Shown here: positions 1-7,376 of the stretch, one piece after another
Layout: each line of letters starts with the position of its first letter
How positions within the stretch are numbered: the first letter of the stretch is position 1
NCBI GenBank assembly: GCA_031265435.1
Contig: JAISCR010000064.1
Coordinates: forward strand, 1-38,737
Origin: Treponema sp.
GTDB lineage: Bacteria; Spirochaetota; Spirochaetia; Treponematales; Breznakiellaceae
Length of the DNA stretch: 38,737 nucleotides
Direction of reading: 5' to 3'
Translations under genes and position numbers: made by a program
The notes under the pieces: model-generated
Told to the model about the DNA's origin: nothing
Database searches by the model: none
What the model saw: the letters and a program-made list of their open reading frames with translations, nothing else

Positions 1-114
1 TAATGCCAGATAAAAAATTATATCAAATCTTCTAAAAACACCATGTGTTGAATTAAATTTATGATATTGAATAAAATCATCTTGACTAACTTTCCCGTAT
101 AAATTATATTCCAT
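1..114 (-). CDS. N-terminus of a possible YcxB-like membrane protein (cut by window edge)
   Basis: The first 38 codons of a minus-strand gene run off the left edge. The start is well supported: an AGGAGG ribosome site lies a few bases upstream of the ATG at 114, and a promoter lies just before that. The visible protein begins MEYNLYGKVSQDDFIQYHKF and then has basic residues and a hydrophobic turn (FRRFDIIFYLAL), as in the N-terminus of YcxB-like proteins, which place an acidic/aromatic segment before two membrane helices. That assignment is an inference from a short segment. That a gene starts here is much more certain than which family it belongs to. Confidence 0.55.
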   Translation of the reverse strand, partial: MEYNLYGKVSQDDFIQYHKFNSTHGVFRRFDIIFYLAL

Positions 115-135
115 TACAAGCCTCCTGTGAATTAT

Positions 136-164
136 AGGATAGTTTATTCTTAGGATTTTGTCAA
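136..164 (-). promoter_or_regulatory. Sigma70-type promoter for the gene leaving the left edge
   Basis: On the minus strand TTGACA (164-159) is followed after 17 bases by TATCCT (141-136). The ribosome site and ATG of the edge gene follow closely. The -35 box is a perfect consensus match. Confidence 0.65.
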
Positions 165-312
165 TCCATTGTTATTTCTACGAAAAATTTGTGCGTACAT
201 TTCGCACAACTCCTTTTTAATGTCCTTCCTACTGTTGACATCGTCAAAATTAACATTCGATTATTTTCCAGTCCATGCCGCTATTTCATTTATTTCTGAT
301 ATAATAATGCCT

Positions 313-692
313 TTACCACCTCAATTCTGTCGGTCCAAATTCTTTTTTCTCGTACACTATTTCCGGCGAGTAATAGACGGTGTCAGATGGCTTTGTATGT
401 GAGAAAGCCGCTAATGTGGTTCCAATATAACGCGCCCCTATAAATCAAGTGTTCCGTCTTTGTTTACTTTCAGAACATATATGTCCTCCGTTCCTGTTCG
501 TGTTTGGTCCGCAATGTCGGGAGATGTAGTGCCGCCGGCAATAATAAAACCATCGCTTGCTTCCATAACAGCTTCCGCATAATCATCTCCCGAACCGCCA
601 TAAGTGTACTGCCAGATAATTGAAGTCATGGCCGCGTTTGTTTTTGCTATAGGATAAAAACAATTTGTGCTTGAACCATATTCATCCTTATT
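313..692 (-). pseudogene. Decayed fragments of a GGSGDD-type repeat protein and an unidentified C-terminal tail
   Basis: Two minus-strand readings survive here without a credible ribosome site. The first (692-438, with an ATG at 629) contains IIWQYTYGGSGDDYAEAV and DGFIIAGGTTS, then IYVLKVNKDG. This is one unit of the repeat found in large secreted beta-propeller-like proteins, normally present in many copies, so a single unit is a remnant. It is in frame with, and directly follows, the stop of the upstream lipoprotein. The second (444-313) is in another frame, has no start codon, and reads GARYIGTTLAAFSHTKPSD and then VYYSPEIVYEKKEFGPTELRW before a stop. It looks protein-like, but I do not recognise it. 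The two may be one frameshifted gene or pieces of two. Confidence 0.45.
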
Positions 693-1532
693 TTACTCGG
701 TATAGACCACCCAAATGTTGTCTAGGGATAAATAAGTGTAACCTGAAGAGAAACCATCTTTGGTCCATTCAATTTCATGGAAACCCGCATCAAGGGTATA
801 TTCCTGGTAAGACCAGTTGTAATCATCCGTCCATGCCATCTGCCAGGTGCCGTCAATGGAGAGTGTAGCCGCGCCCCCCCTGTTGGCATACCAGAACGAA
901 AATTTTGCTTTCCGTTCCAGGGTAAGAGTTAAGCGCAGTCTGGCATCACTAACACCGCCGAGGGCAATTGATCTGCCTACACCGGTATAGGGCGGAGCGT
1001 AAAGAGTGTATCGAGTATAGTCAGCATTCAGGTAGGAGTAGGGTAAATCCCTTAAGTCGGAGTAATAGGCGGAACCTTTTCGTTCCGTATAGTTCTGTAT
1101 TTCCCCCTCAGCGTTATCAAAGAATACTACTGTGGTCGGCATATCCTTGAGAGTACCAGTATTGTCCGGGTTATTCGCTTCCACAATCAGGGTATTATCA
1201 ATAAAAACAAATTCTTCCGTCCCATGTTCTCCAAGGGTAAGCGCCTCTTTGGTACGAGCGAAGGCGGGATTCGATTTTCGTTTAAAGAAGATATAAGCGG
1301 AACCAGGTTTTACCTTTCTTTCTACACTATTCCCGACTGGAACGGAATTTTCGATACTATTCGCCCTAAAAGTAACCCCCTGCCATTGTACGTCCATGAG
1401 ATCGCTAAAGGACTGGTTTTTGATGATTAAGGTGGCTGTATCCGCCCCTGTATCCGCTTCGACTTCATTCGGGCATCCATCAAGGGACAGGGACAACAGA
1501 GTTACAATCACAAGCCAAAATGCTTTTTTCAC
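693..1532 (-). CDS. Lipoprotein with a carbohydrate-binding-like C-terminal domain
   Basis: A short signal peptide ends in the lipobox LDGC, so the product is probably a membrane-anchored lipoprotein. After the cysteine comes an Asp/Glu-rich linker, then TLIIKNQSFSDLMDVQWQG, a module shared with the three lipoproteins upstream. The C-terminal ~90 residues (KFSFWYANRGGAATLSIDG, then HEIEWTKDG and LDNIWV) have the pattern of a jelly-roll galactose-binding-like domain, in which a short 'HxIxW.kD' strand precedes a final 'LDNI' strand. I place the start at GTG 1532, eight bases after AAAGGGG. A TTG at 1538 overlaps the stop of the upstream gene but is too close to that site. Translation is probably coupled to the upstream gene. 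Function unknown. Confidence 0.75.
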   Translation of the reverse strand: MKKAFWLVIVTLLSLSLDGCPNEVEADTGADTATLIIKNQSFSDLMDVQWQGVTFRANSIENSVPVGNSVERKVKPGSAYIFFKRKSNPAFARTKEALTLGEHGTEEFVFIDNTLIVEANNPDNTGTLKDMPTTVVFFDNAEGEIQNYTERKGSAYYSDLRDLPYSYLNADYTRYTLYAPPYTGVGRSIALGGVSDARLRLTLTLERKAKFSFWYANRGGAATLSIDGTWQMAWTDDYNWSYQEYTLDAGFHEIEWTKDGFSSGYTYLSLDNIWVVYTE

Positions 1533-1534
1533 GA

Positions 1535-1966
1535 TCAATACCCCTTTGGGATGGGCCTAATGGCCTGCAATGATGCGGTATTCCATGATACGCCGGCGTC
1601 TATTACTTTGGTATCGTTGGTAAGGGTAAACCTGATGCTGCTAGGATTGTACTCAAAGGGTTTCACCGTTATGGAATCTGCGGTACGCAGATTCATCACC
1701 GCCTCTCCTTCCCGGGTAAAATAAAGAGGGCCGGAATCACCTTCCTGTACATCGGCATTCCCCTGCCCAGTGGAAGATGGGTCAATCTTCGATTTTCCAT
1801 TGACGCCGATAACATTACCATTCCAGTGTACATTACTAATGGTAAAGGAAGAAGTATTATCTATATATATCCTCATATCTCCATGCGGCTCATCTTCGCA
1901 AGCCACAAAGATAAGCCCAAAACACAGGACCACCGCCATTTTTATCAGGGCCGGCAGTTTTTTCAT
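1535..1966 (-). CDS. Small lipoprotein of the clustered family
   Basis: MKKLPALIKM begins a signal peptide ending in lipobox FVAC, so the mature protein is a lipoprotein of about 120 residues. The start at 1966 follows GGAGGTAATTAC; an in-frame ATG 24 bases upstream has no such site. After the cysteine comes MRIYIDNTSSFTISNVHWNG, the same strand-turn-strand module as in its neighbours. The rest is beta-rich (SIRFTLTNDTKVIDAGVSW) and matches nothing I know. Its stop overlaps the next gene's region, and it lies 72 bases after the upstream gene, so the genes at 2749, 1966 and 1532 are likely one transcript. Confidence 0.75.
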   Translation of the reverse strand: MKKLPALIKMAVVLCFGLIFVACEDEPHGDMRIYIDNTSSFTISNVHWNGNVIGVNGKSKIDPSSTGQGNADVQEGDSGPLYFTREGEAVMNLRTADSITVKPFEYNPSSIRFTLTNDTKVIDAGVSWNTASLQAIRPIPKGY

Positions 1967-2038
1967 GTAATTACCTCCATACTCGCTCAATCAACAACCT
2001 CAGGGCAGAGCCGCAGGGTATGAAACTCTCAATACGAA

Positions 2039-2749
2039 TCAAAATACAATTTTCTGTTCTCCGGTTTTAACTGTCGATGTACCATCATAGCTAAAGCTGT
2101 AGACATAGCTGTTCTTTGCGGTAAAATCCGGTATATTGACCTGGTTAAACGTGGTATGTACCGAGTATCCGCTGTGGGTTATTCCTGCCGCAGTGGAGGG
2201 AATCTCGTACACCCCGGTCTTTCCCGGAGGAACCGGAAGATTGCCGTTCCCTGCCTGTTTATACGCCGTTCCCTGTTTGCGTAATTCAAACTGCATGCTT
2301 GAAACATTAAGAATTTTTATAAAAGCCGCCGGAAATTCAAGTTCCGCGGGCTGGGGAATCTGTTTGGTGTAGGATTTGTTTTCTTCTACCACAAAATTTA
2401 TCTGAATATTGGGATCAATGCCTTTGGCCCACACTTCGCCGCTTGCCAAATCCAGACCGTCTACAACCCGGTAGGAATATTCGGCGCAAAAAGTGGAACC
2501 TACGCCATAATTATCGCTGGTTCTGACGTTGACCAATCTTGACTGACCGGCGCCAAGAGATTCAATCAGCACGGGGCCTGAAAAGGCGTCCAGATGAACC
2601 GTTACCGTATAACTGGACTCGTTAAAAAAAGTTACTTTACCGGTTTTTACTTCCACCTCGTTATTACCCGGATCGCCATCCATAGAACAGGCCGATAAAA
2701 CCAGTGTCATAATCACGAAAATCAAATCAATCGTACATGACTTTTGCAT
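2039..2749 (-). CDS. Lipoprotein of the clustered family
   Basis: A 236-residue protein with a signal peptide and lipobox LSAC at about residue 21, followed by an acidic linker. It then has KVTFFNESSYTVTVHLDAF, the shared module of this cluster, with an extended beta-rich body. A second similar stretch follows later (AFIKILNVSSMQFELRKQG), suggesting an internal duplication of the module. The site AAGGAA lies just upstream of the ATG. A hairpin (2792-2820) separates it from the upstream gene, so it may have its own promoter. Surface or periplasmic role inferred from the lipobox only; no enzymatic motif seen. Confidence 0.75.
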   Translation of the reverse strand: MQKSCTIDLIFVIMTLVLSACSMDGDPGNNEVEVKTGKVTFFNESSYTVTVHLDAFSGPVLIESLGAGQSRLVNVRTSDNYGVGSTFCAEYSYRVVDGLDLASGEVWAKGIDPNIQINFVVEENKSYTKQIPQPAELEFPAAFIKILNVSSMQFELRKQGTAYKQAGNGNLPVPPGKTGVYEIPSTAAGITHSGYSVHTTFNQVNIPDFTAKNSYVYSFSYDGTSTVKTGEQKIVF

Positions 2750-2791
2750 TTTTATTCCTTATCAGGTTTTATCAAACCTCGCGTCAAACAA

Positions 2792-2820
2792 GTCCGGCGC
2801 TTCGTTATGAAACGCCGGAC
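2792..2820 (-). terminator. Hairpin after the first lipoprotein gene
   Basis: GTCCGGCG (2792-2799) pairs with CGCCGGAC (2813-2820), and TTC/GAA inside extend the stem to about 12 pairs with one mismatch around a five-base loop. On the minus strand it is followed by TTGTTTG, a modest U-rich tail. It probably ends the transcript of the gene at 3974-2847. Confidence 0.6.
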
Positions 2821-2846
2821 AACAGGGACCGTTAACGGCAAGGTAA

Positions 2847-3974
2847 TTACAAAGACTCTATTTCGTTGCTAAGATCACGGGCTGTGGCGCTCTCTGTTAT
2901 AACAGCGGTATATCCCGATGCATCCTCTCCGGAGCCACTCAACGTAATAGTATAATCATATCCGTTTTTTATGACCGGCGAAGTACTTTCGCTCTCAAAT
3001 CTAACCGGTACCTGTATAGCACCCTGGTAGAGAGTACACACAAGGTTTTGCGCTGTTCCACCAGCAGTGCTTTCCAACTCAAAGGTAAGGGTTTCGCCGG
3101 ATGCTACGCCGTCGGCAGCGCCATAACCATTCTGAGCCACCAAATTCCTGGAAGCGGCAATGGTAAAACGGGCTCCCTGATTAGTGACGTTGTTGGTTAT
3201 GGTCATATAAGCAACCGGCGAAGTAAGTGAATTCTTAATATTGTTCCATGGATCCTGACTTGGGAAATAATAGGTTTGAATGGAACTTGGATTGCCAATT
3301 GATCGGGGATCGACAGTAACTCCGGCAAATACCGATGTCGCCTGCAGGGTTGTTACCTGACCGTTGCTTTTGTTGTAGTAGACAAACACAGGGAATACCA
3401 CCATTTGGGTCTGCGAATCGGCGTAGAGCAGGTAATTTGCCGCCAGTCTTGGCAGATACCCGATTTTTTCTCCGTCCGGGCTGTTTTTCCTCAGTTCCAT
3501 TCCGATAAGCCCGGTATTGTTCACCTTGTAACCAAAATCCCCTGTCCAATTGGGGCTGATCTCCGTCCTGAATTTTTTGCCTTGCCCATAGGTTGCCATA
3601 GCCGAATAATCGATCTTCGCCAATGAAAGGTTGTTTTTATTTGCATCGTACTCATCTTTCGTCATACCACGCAGGATAAGATAGCCGCCAATCCCGAAAT
3701 CGTCTACATCGTCGGATATGTCAAAGGTTTTCGTAGACAGGGCCTGAACACCGCCAATTATGTTTGATGTCGAGGGGGTCTGACCCTGGAAGATGACCAT
3801 ATCCTTTGACGTGTTGTTGATGATAGTCAGGGTTCCGTTGCTTTCGTTCTGCCAGATAATGCCATCGCCATTGCCGCCGCCCCCAGTATCATCATCCCCC
3901 GCCGGATTCGAGCAAGCCATCAAGACCAAGGCCGCCGCCAAAAGAAGCAAAAAAAACGTGTTTCTTGTCTTCAT
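2847..3974 (-). CDS. Large lipoprotein behind a poly-G leader
   Basis: A 375-residue protein starting MKTRNTFFLLLLAAALVLMAC, a signal peptide with lipobox LMAC, then a DDDTGGGGNG linker typical of spirochaetal surface lipoproteins. The module GTLTIINNTSKDMVIFQG follows, matching those in the three downstream lipoproteins. The remainder is beta-rich with repeated short 'TITNN' and 'FELES' strands; I recognise no catalytic motif. The start at 3974 follows AAGGAGAATGAG. An in-frame ATG seven codons upstream would lie before this site and is rejected. The gene is preceded by a small hairpin, a terminator-like hairpin and a 20-G tract, suggesting regulated or phase-variable expression. Confidence 0.8.
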   Translation of the reverse strand: MKTRNTFFLLLLAAALVLMACSNPAGDDDTGGGGNGDGIIWQNESNGTLTIINNTSKDMVIFQGQTPSTSNIIGGVQALSTKTFDISDDVDDFGIGGYLILRGMTKDEYDANKNNLSLAKIDYSAMATYGQGKKFRTEISPNWTGDFGYKVNNTGLIGMELRKNSPDGEKIGYLPRLAANYLLYADSQTQMVVFPVFVYYNKSNGQVTTLQATSVFAGVTVDPRSIGNPSSIQTYYFPSQDPWNNIKNSLTSPVAYMTITNNVTNQGARFTIAASRNLVAQNGYGAADGVASGETLTFELESTAGGTAQNLVCTLYQGAIQVPVRFESESTSPVIKNGYDYTITLSGSGEDASGYTAVITESATARDLSNEIESL

Positions 3975-4037
3975 CTCATTCTCCTTCTTGTACATAAAAA
4001 AATATTTTTACAGAGATACCCCTGTAATGAACGGTGG

Positions 4038-4082
4038 AAAATAAAAAAGGCCGGGATGTTCCTGTAACGGAATATCCCGGCC
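4038..4082 (-). terminator. Intrinsic terminator-like hairpin in the lipoprotein leader
   Basis: A 14-pair stem (4049-4062 with 4069-4082, one mismatch on the minus-strand RNA) has a six-base loop and is followed on the minus strand by TTTTTTATTTT. The plus-strand side has no U-tract, so it acts in the minus direction only. The upstream gene is divergent, so no minus-strand gene lies upstream for it to end. Confidence 0.7.
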
Positions 4083-4195
4083 TAAATTAGACAATATAAT
4101 AATAAAAGCTACATTTTCAGCAAGATTTTCACAGGGGGGATACGCTATATATGGTGTGGTATAGGCTGTATCAGGAAAAACTACGCTATATGTAT

Positions 4196-4215
4196 GGGGG
4201 GGGGGGGGGGGGGGG
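4196..4215. repeat. Homopolymer of 20 G
   Basis: An uninterrupted run of 20 G on the plus strand in a gene-free region. Runs of this length change length easily during replication. The matching tract at 38609-38627 has 19 G. Confidence 0.95.
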
Positions 4216-4494
4216 TAAAATAAACTGATGCAAAAAACCCAATTTAAAGGCCGGAAGGCAGAGATGAATCGAAACAGTGTCAGGTAAAAGCCTAAACGCA
4301 AGGGCTCCGGACACCACTTTTACAACCCCCAGTCATATCTGTTGTATTCAATATATCACCTTCTCCCCAAAAAAATCAAGGGTAATTTACACTCCCATCT
4401 TCGTTTTCTCTTCCGTTCGTGGTGTTTGAGTGGTTCGTGGTTAAATTTCTTCGGAATCCGCGGGTCAAGTATAGCCGCCCTGCCCCAGGGGATG
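4216..4494. other. Gene-free stretch between the poly-G tract and the next promoter
   Basis: I see no credible gene here. The short open frames on either strand lack ribosome sites, and one is just the translation of the homopolymer as a proline run. Confidence 0.6.
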
Positions 4495-4522
4495 TTGATT
4501 TTTAAGAAAATCAGCGTATAAT
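4495..4522 (+). promoter_or_regulatory. Promoter placing the start point at the ATG (leaderless mRNA)
   Basis: TTGATT (4495-4500), a 16-base spacer, and a perfect TATAAT (4517-4522). The ATG of the next gene begins seven bases later, where transcription should start. No ribosome site is present between them. Confidence 0.7.
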
Positions 4523-4529
4523 AACATCC

Positions 4530-7274
4530 ATGGCTAACAAACCCGGAAAAAAAAGCAAGAAACCATGGATTATACTCAGTATCATCCTTTTCATTATCAT
4601 CGGCATACCGCTCATCGTGCTGGGCCTGTCCTTTATCGGGCGAATCGATCCCGACTCGGTTATCCCCGATTCCTTTGATCTTTATGCCAGTGTCCCCAAC
4701 CCGGTGGATCTGACGGAGAAGGTCCTGAGCCATGAATCCCTGCCCGAGATCCTGGCGGTTCAGGAGCTTGCCCCCCTTGTTCCCGTTCTGGCGGATTTTG
4801 AAAGTTCCGGGGTTCTGGGGAACCGCTTCGTCCGTTTTGCCGCCAAGGGCAGGCTCGACGCGGCCTCCTATGAGGAAGGGAGGCTCCTCGCTTCCTGGAA
4901 CATGGGGATTTGTTCCCCCCTCCTCCGCTTCCTCCCCGCCATTGCCGGACGCCTGACCATCCCGAACCTCTACTACGTCCAGGCGGGGAAGAATTCACGC
5001 TTTGAATACCGCATGGATAATGGGACGGTTTTTTACATCGGCCCCTACAAAAATCTGCTGATCCTGTCAAATAATTCCGCCCTCTTTGAGTCGGTTCTCC
5101 AGGGTACTTCCCGGGACCGGGACATACGGAAGTCTTCGGCCAAGGATTTCTTTGCCAGGGATTACGACGTTGCCTTTCTTCTCTCCTCCTCCGCCCTCTC
5201 GTCTCTCGTAGGAACCGCGGACCCCAATATCGCCTCTACCGTCAACCTGCTCCGGTTTCCGGGCGCTGTGGAGGCCAGCCTCAGAGTGCTGCCCAAGCAG
5301 TTGGAACTCAGCATAGTTACCCCTCTCGATTCCGGTTCCCCGGCGCTCAAAACCATCATCGAAAGGAATTCCGCCGCCGCCGGCCTTACCGCTATCATCC
5401 CGGAGAACACCCAGTACCTCACCCTCCTTTCGGCCGGCCCTTTGCGGGAGATCCTCGACGCCGGATCGGCGGTGTCGGGAGCCGAATTTGACCGGACCTA
5501 TAGCCAGGCCGATTCGGCGGCAAAGTCCCTTTTCGGCCTCAGCCTGGATGACATACTCTGTTCCTGGACCGGGTCCGAATTTGCCGTCTTTGGCCTCGAA
5601 GGCCGTCCCAATCCGGTCATCGCCGTCGAAATCAGGGACGAGGCAAAGCGGCGGGAGATATTCAACAAGATCTTTCAGTCTATTTTTATAGAAGAAAACA
5701 TCAATTTGAATCTGGACGGCAACCGCATCCCCAGAATCCAGGTGCCGGGTTTTCTTGCTGTCTTCCTGAAATGGCTGAACGTGGAGGTTCCTTCCCCTTA
5801 TTATACAGTGCACGATAACTACCTCCTGGTCTCGGAATCCGCCGAAACTCTGCTGGCGGCGGTCAACGCCATCCGCGGGAATGCCGTGCTCCCCAAGACA
5901 GAACTCTGGCGGACCCTGGCCGGAAATTCCGCCGGAAGGCCCGCCTCCTCCCGCGGCAGCGGGGATCTCAATTCCTTCAGCCTCTATTATTCTTTGGACC
6001 GTTCTCTCCCCTTTTTTCTTAGGGGAAACTCCATGGCCGCCTCGGTCTTGAAGCTCTACCGCCAGGGACTGGTCAGGCTTTCCCTGGAACAGCGGACCGC
6101 CAGGATCAGCCTCTCGGTTATTCCCGGCGCGGGGAAGGGGATCATGCCGGTTCCCGGCTTCCCGGTCGAAACCGGTGGCAGGACGGATAACCGGCTCTAC
6201 GGCGTGCGCTCGGGCCAGGAAAGCCGCCTTCTCCTGGTCAGGGACAACGCGGCCCTTGCCCTCAACCCGGCGGACAGGACTTTCTCGGAAATGCCCAATC
6301 CGGGAGGTCCGGGAAGCCCAGGCAGGGAGGGAAGCCTCCTCTACCTGATCCCGGCGGAAGACGAAAATTTTCCGGTCAGGAACGCCGGGGGAGACGATGG
6401 TATTGCCTGGGTGGTGAATTCCCAGGGGAGGGTCAGCCTGGTAAACAAAAACATGGAAAGCCTCCGGGGTTTCCCCGTCATAACCGGAGTACGGCTCTCC
6501 TCGGCTCCGGCGGTTCAGGGCGGAAAGCTGTATCTCTCCGGTGAAGACGGCTATGTGCATATCGTGGACAAACAGGGGGCGGTTTCCCGCTGGGAAACGA
6601 GGTTCACACCCCCCCTCCTCTCTCCCCCTTCGTTCCTGGAATGGCACAATTCAGTCTACGCCGCCAGCTACCCAAAGAGCTTCCTGGGGGAACTCTGGCT
6701 TCAGGATCTTGCGGGGAAGGCCCTGCCCGGCTGGCCTGTCTTTGCGTCCGGCATAGCCTTCGGCTCTCCCCTGCTTTTCGGCTCCAACGGTTCCGGCGTT
6801 TCTAACAATTCTAACGCCAGGCTCCTCATGGCCTTTATTACCCAGGCGGGAGAGCTGACGGTGTACGCGGAAGACGCCGTCCCGCTGCCGACATTCCCTT
6901 TAAGCCTGGAAGGGGTGTTTTATGTTCAGCCTGTTTTTGACGGTGAATTTTTATGGCTCCTTAACGACAGGGGGATGCTGTATCAAATCAGCCTGGAAGG
7001 GGAGATACTCAGCCAGGAAATACCCCGCCTCTCGGTAAAGGAAAGCGGGTTTATCACCACGGCCGATGTGGATGGAGACGGGATTGGGGAGATTTTCTTT
7101 TCCGGCGAAGGGAATGTTCTCTACGGTTATAAGCGGAATTTTATGTCCCTCGACGGCTTCCCCCTCCCTGTCCGGGGAAGGCCGGTCATCGCCGATATTA
7201 ACGGCGACGGGAAGATCGAATTCGCCGGCGCGGGGATGGACAACCGGATCTATATGTGGCAGTTCAGGAAATAG
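4530..7274 (+). CDS. Membrane-anchored protein with a C-terminal beta-propeller-like domain
   Basis: A 914-residue protein. Lysine-rich residues 1-14 precede a transmembrane helix (about 15-37, IILSIILFIIIGIPLIVLGL), so most of the chain should lie outside the membrane. Residues about 45-520 have alternating hydrophobic strands and resemble DUF3352-type sequences (a weak guess). Residues from about 570 to 914 form short repeats of 'GKLYLSGEDGYVHIVD' type, as in PQQ/FG-GAP propellers. The last two carry DVDGDGIGEI and DINGDGKIEF, the calcium-binding FG-GAP pattern. A strong promoter ends seven bases before the ATG and no ribosome site is visible, so the mRNA is probably leaderless. Function unknown; a scaffold or binding role is an inference. 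Confidence 0.75.
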   Translation: MANKPGKKSKKPWIILSIILFIIIGIPLIVLGLSFIGRIDPDSVIPDSFDLYASVPNPVDLTEKVLSHESLPEILAVQELAPLVPVLADFESSGVLGNRFVRFAAKGRLDAASYEEGRLLASWNMGICSPLLRFLPAIAGRLTIPNLYYVQAGKNSRFEYRMDNGTVFYIGPYKNLLILSNNSALFESVLQGTSRDRDIRKSSAKDFFARDYDVAFLLSSSALSSLVGTADPNIASTVNLLRFPGAVEASLRVLPKQLELSIVTPLDSGSPALKTIIERNSAAAGLTAIIPENTQYLTLLSAGPLREILDAGSAVSGAEFDRTYSQADSAAKSLFGLSLDDILCSWTGSEFAVFGLEGRPNPVIAVEIRDEAKRREIFNKIFQSIFIEENINLNLDGNRIPRIQVPGFLAVFLKWLNVEVPSPYYTVHDNYLLVSESAETLLAAVNAIRGNAVLPKTELWRTLAGNSAGRPASSRGSGDLNSFSLYYSLDRSLPFFLRGNSMAASVLKLYRQGLVRLSLEQRTARISLSVIPGAGKGIMPVPGFPVETGGRTDNRLYGVRSGQESRLLLVRDNAALALNPADRTFSEMPNPGGPGSPGREGSLLYLIPAEDENFPVRNAGGDDGIAWVVNSQGRVSLVNKNMESLRGFPVITGVRLSSAPAVQGGKLYLSGEDGYVHIVDKQGAVSRWETRFTPPLLSPPSFLEWHNSVYAASYPKSFLGELWLQDLAGKALPGWPVFASGIAFGSPLLFGSNGSGVSNNSNARLLMAFITQAGELTVYAEDAVPLPTFPLSLEGVFYVQPVFDGEFLWLLNDRGMLYQISLEGEILSQEIPRLSVKESGFITTADVDGDGIGEIFFSGEGNVLYGYKRNFMSLDGFPLPVRGRPVIADINGDGKIEFAGAGMDNRIYMWQFRK

Positions 7275-7324
7275 GAAAAGAGAACCGCAACGAACCAAAG
7301 GTTCGCAGCCAAAGGTTCGATTCC

Positions 7325-7353
7325 TTGACCTGTTAAGGGGAATTCTATACTAT
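7325..7353 (+). promoter_or_regulatory. Promoter for putP
   Basis: TTGACC (7325-7330) with TACTAT (7348-7353) at 17 bases, or TATACT (7346-7351) at 15 bases. It lies about 25 bases before the putP start and 50 bases after the previous stop. Confidence 0.55.
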
Positions 7354-7376
7354 TCCACTAATTGAAGGAGGAAACA

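Larger units (their letters stand above)
4008..4215 (-). promoter_or_regulatory. Leader of the lipoprotein gene: poly-G tract, terminator-like hairpin, small hairpin
   Basis: Read toward the gene (minus strand), a run of 20 C (4215-4196) is followed by about 110 bases, the hairpin 4082-4049, a U-rich tail, and a 6-bp hairpin (4027-4008) just before the ribosome site. The near edge of the tract is 222 bases from the ATG. TATTTT lies one base before the C run and could be a -10 box, which would start the RNA inside the tract. The sequence TACGCTATAT occurs twice (4141, 4182), once beside the tract. No gene lies between the tract and 4494. Confidence 0.5.

Noticed and set aside
169-402. A 77-codon open frame on the plus strand near the left end
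   Set aside because: No ribosome site; composition looks random and it overlaps the minus-strand remnants.
4008-4301. A 97-codon open frame with a run of six prolines
   Set aside because: The prolines are only the translation of the 20-base homopolymer; no ribosome site and no family.
5067-6647. A 526-codon open frame on the minus strand
   Set aside because: Antisense to the propeller protein, low-complexity (Gly/Arg-rich), without a ribosome site.
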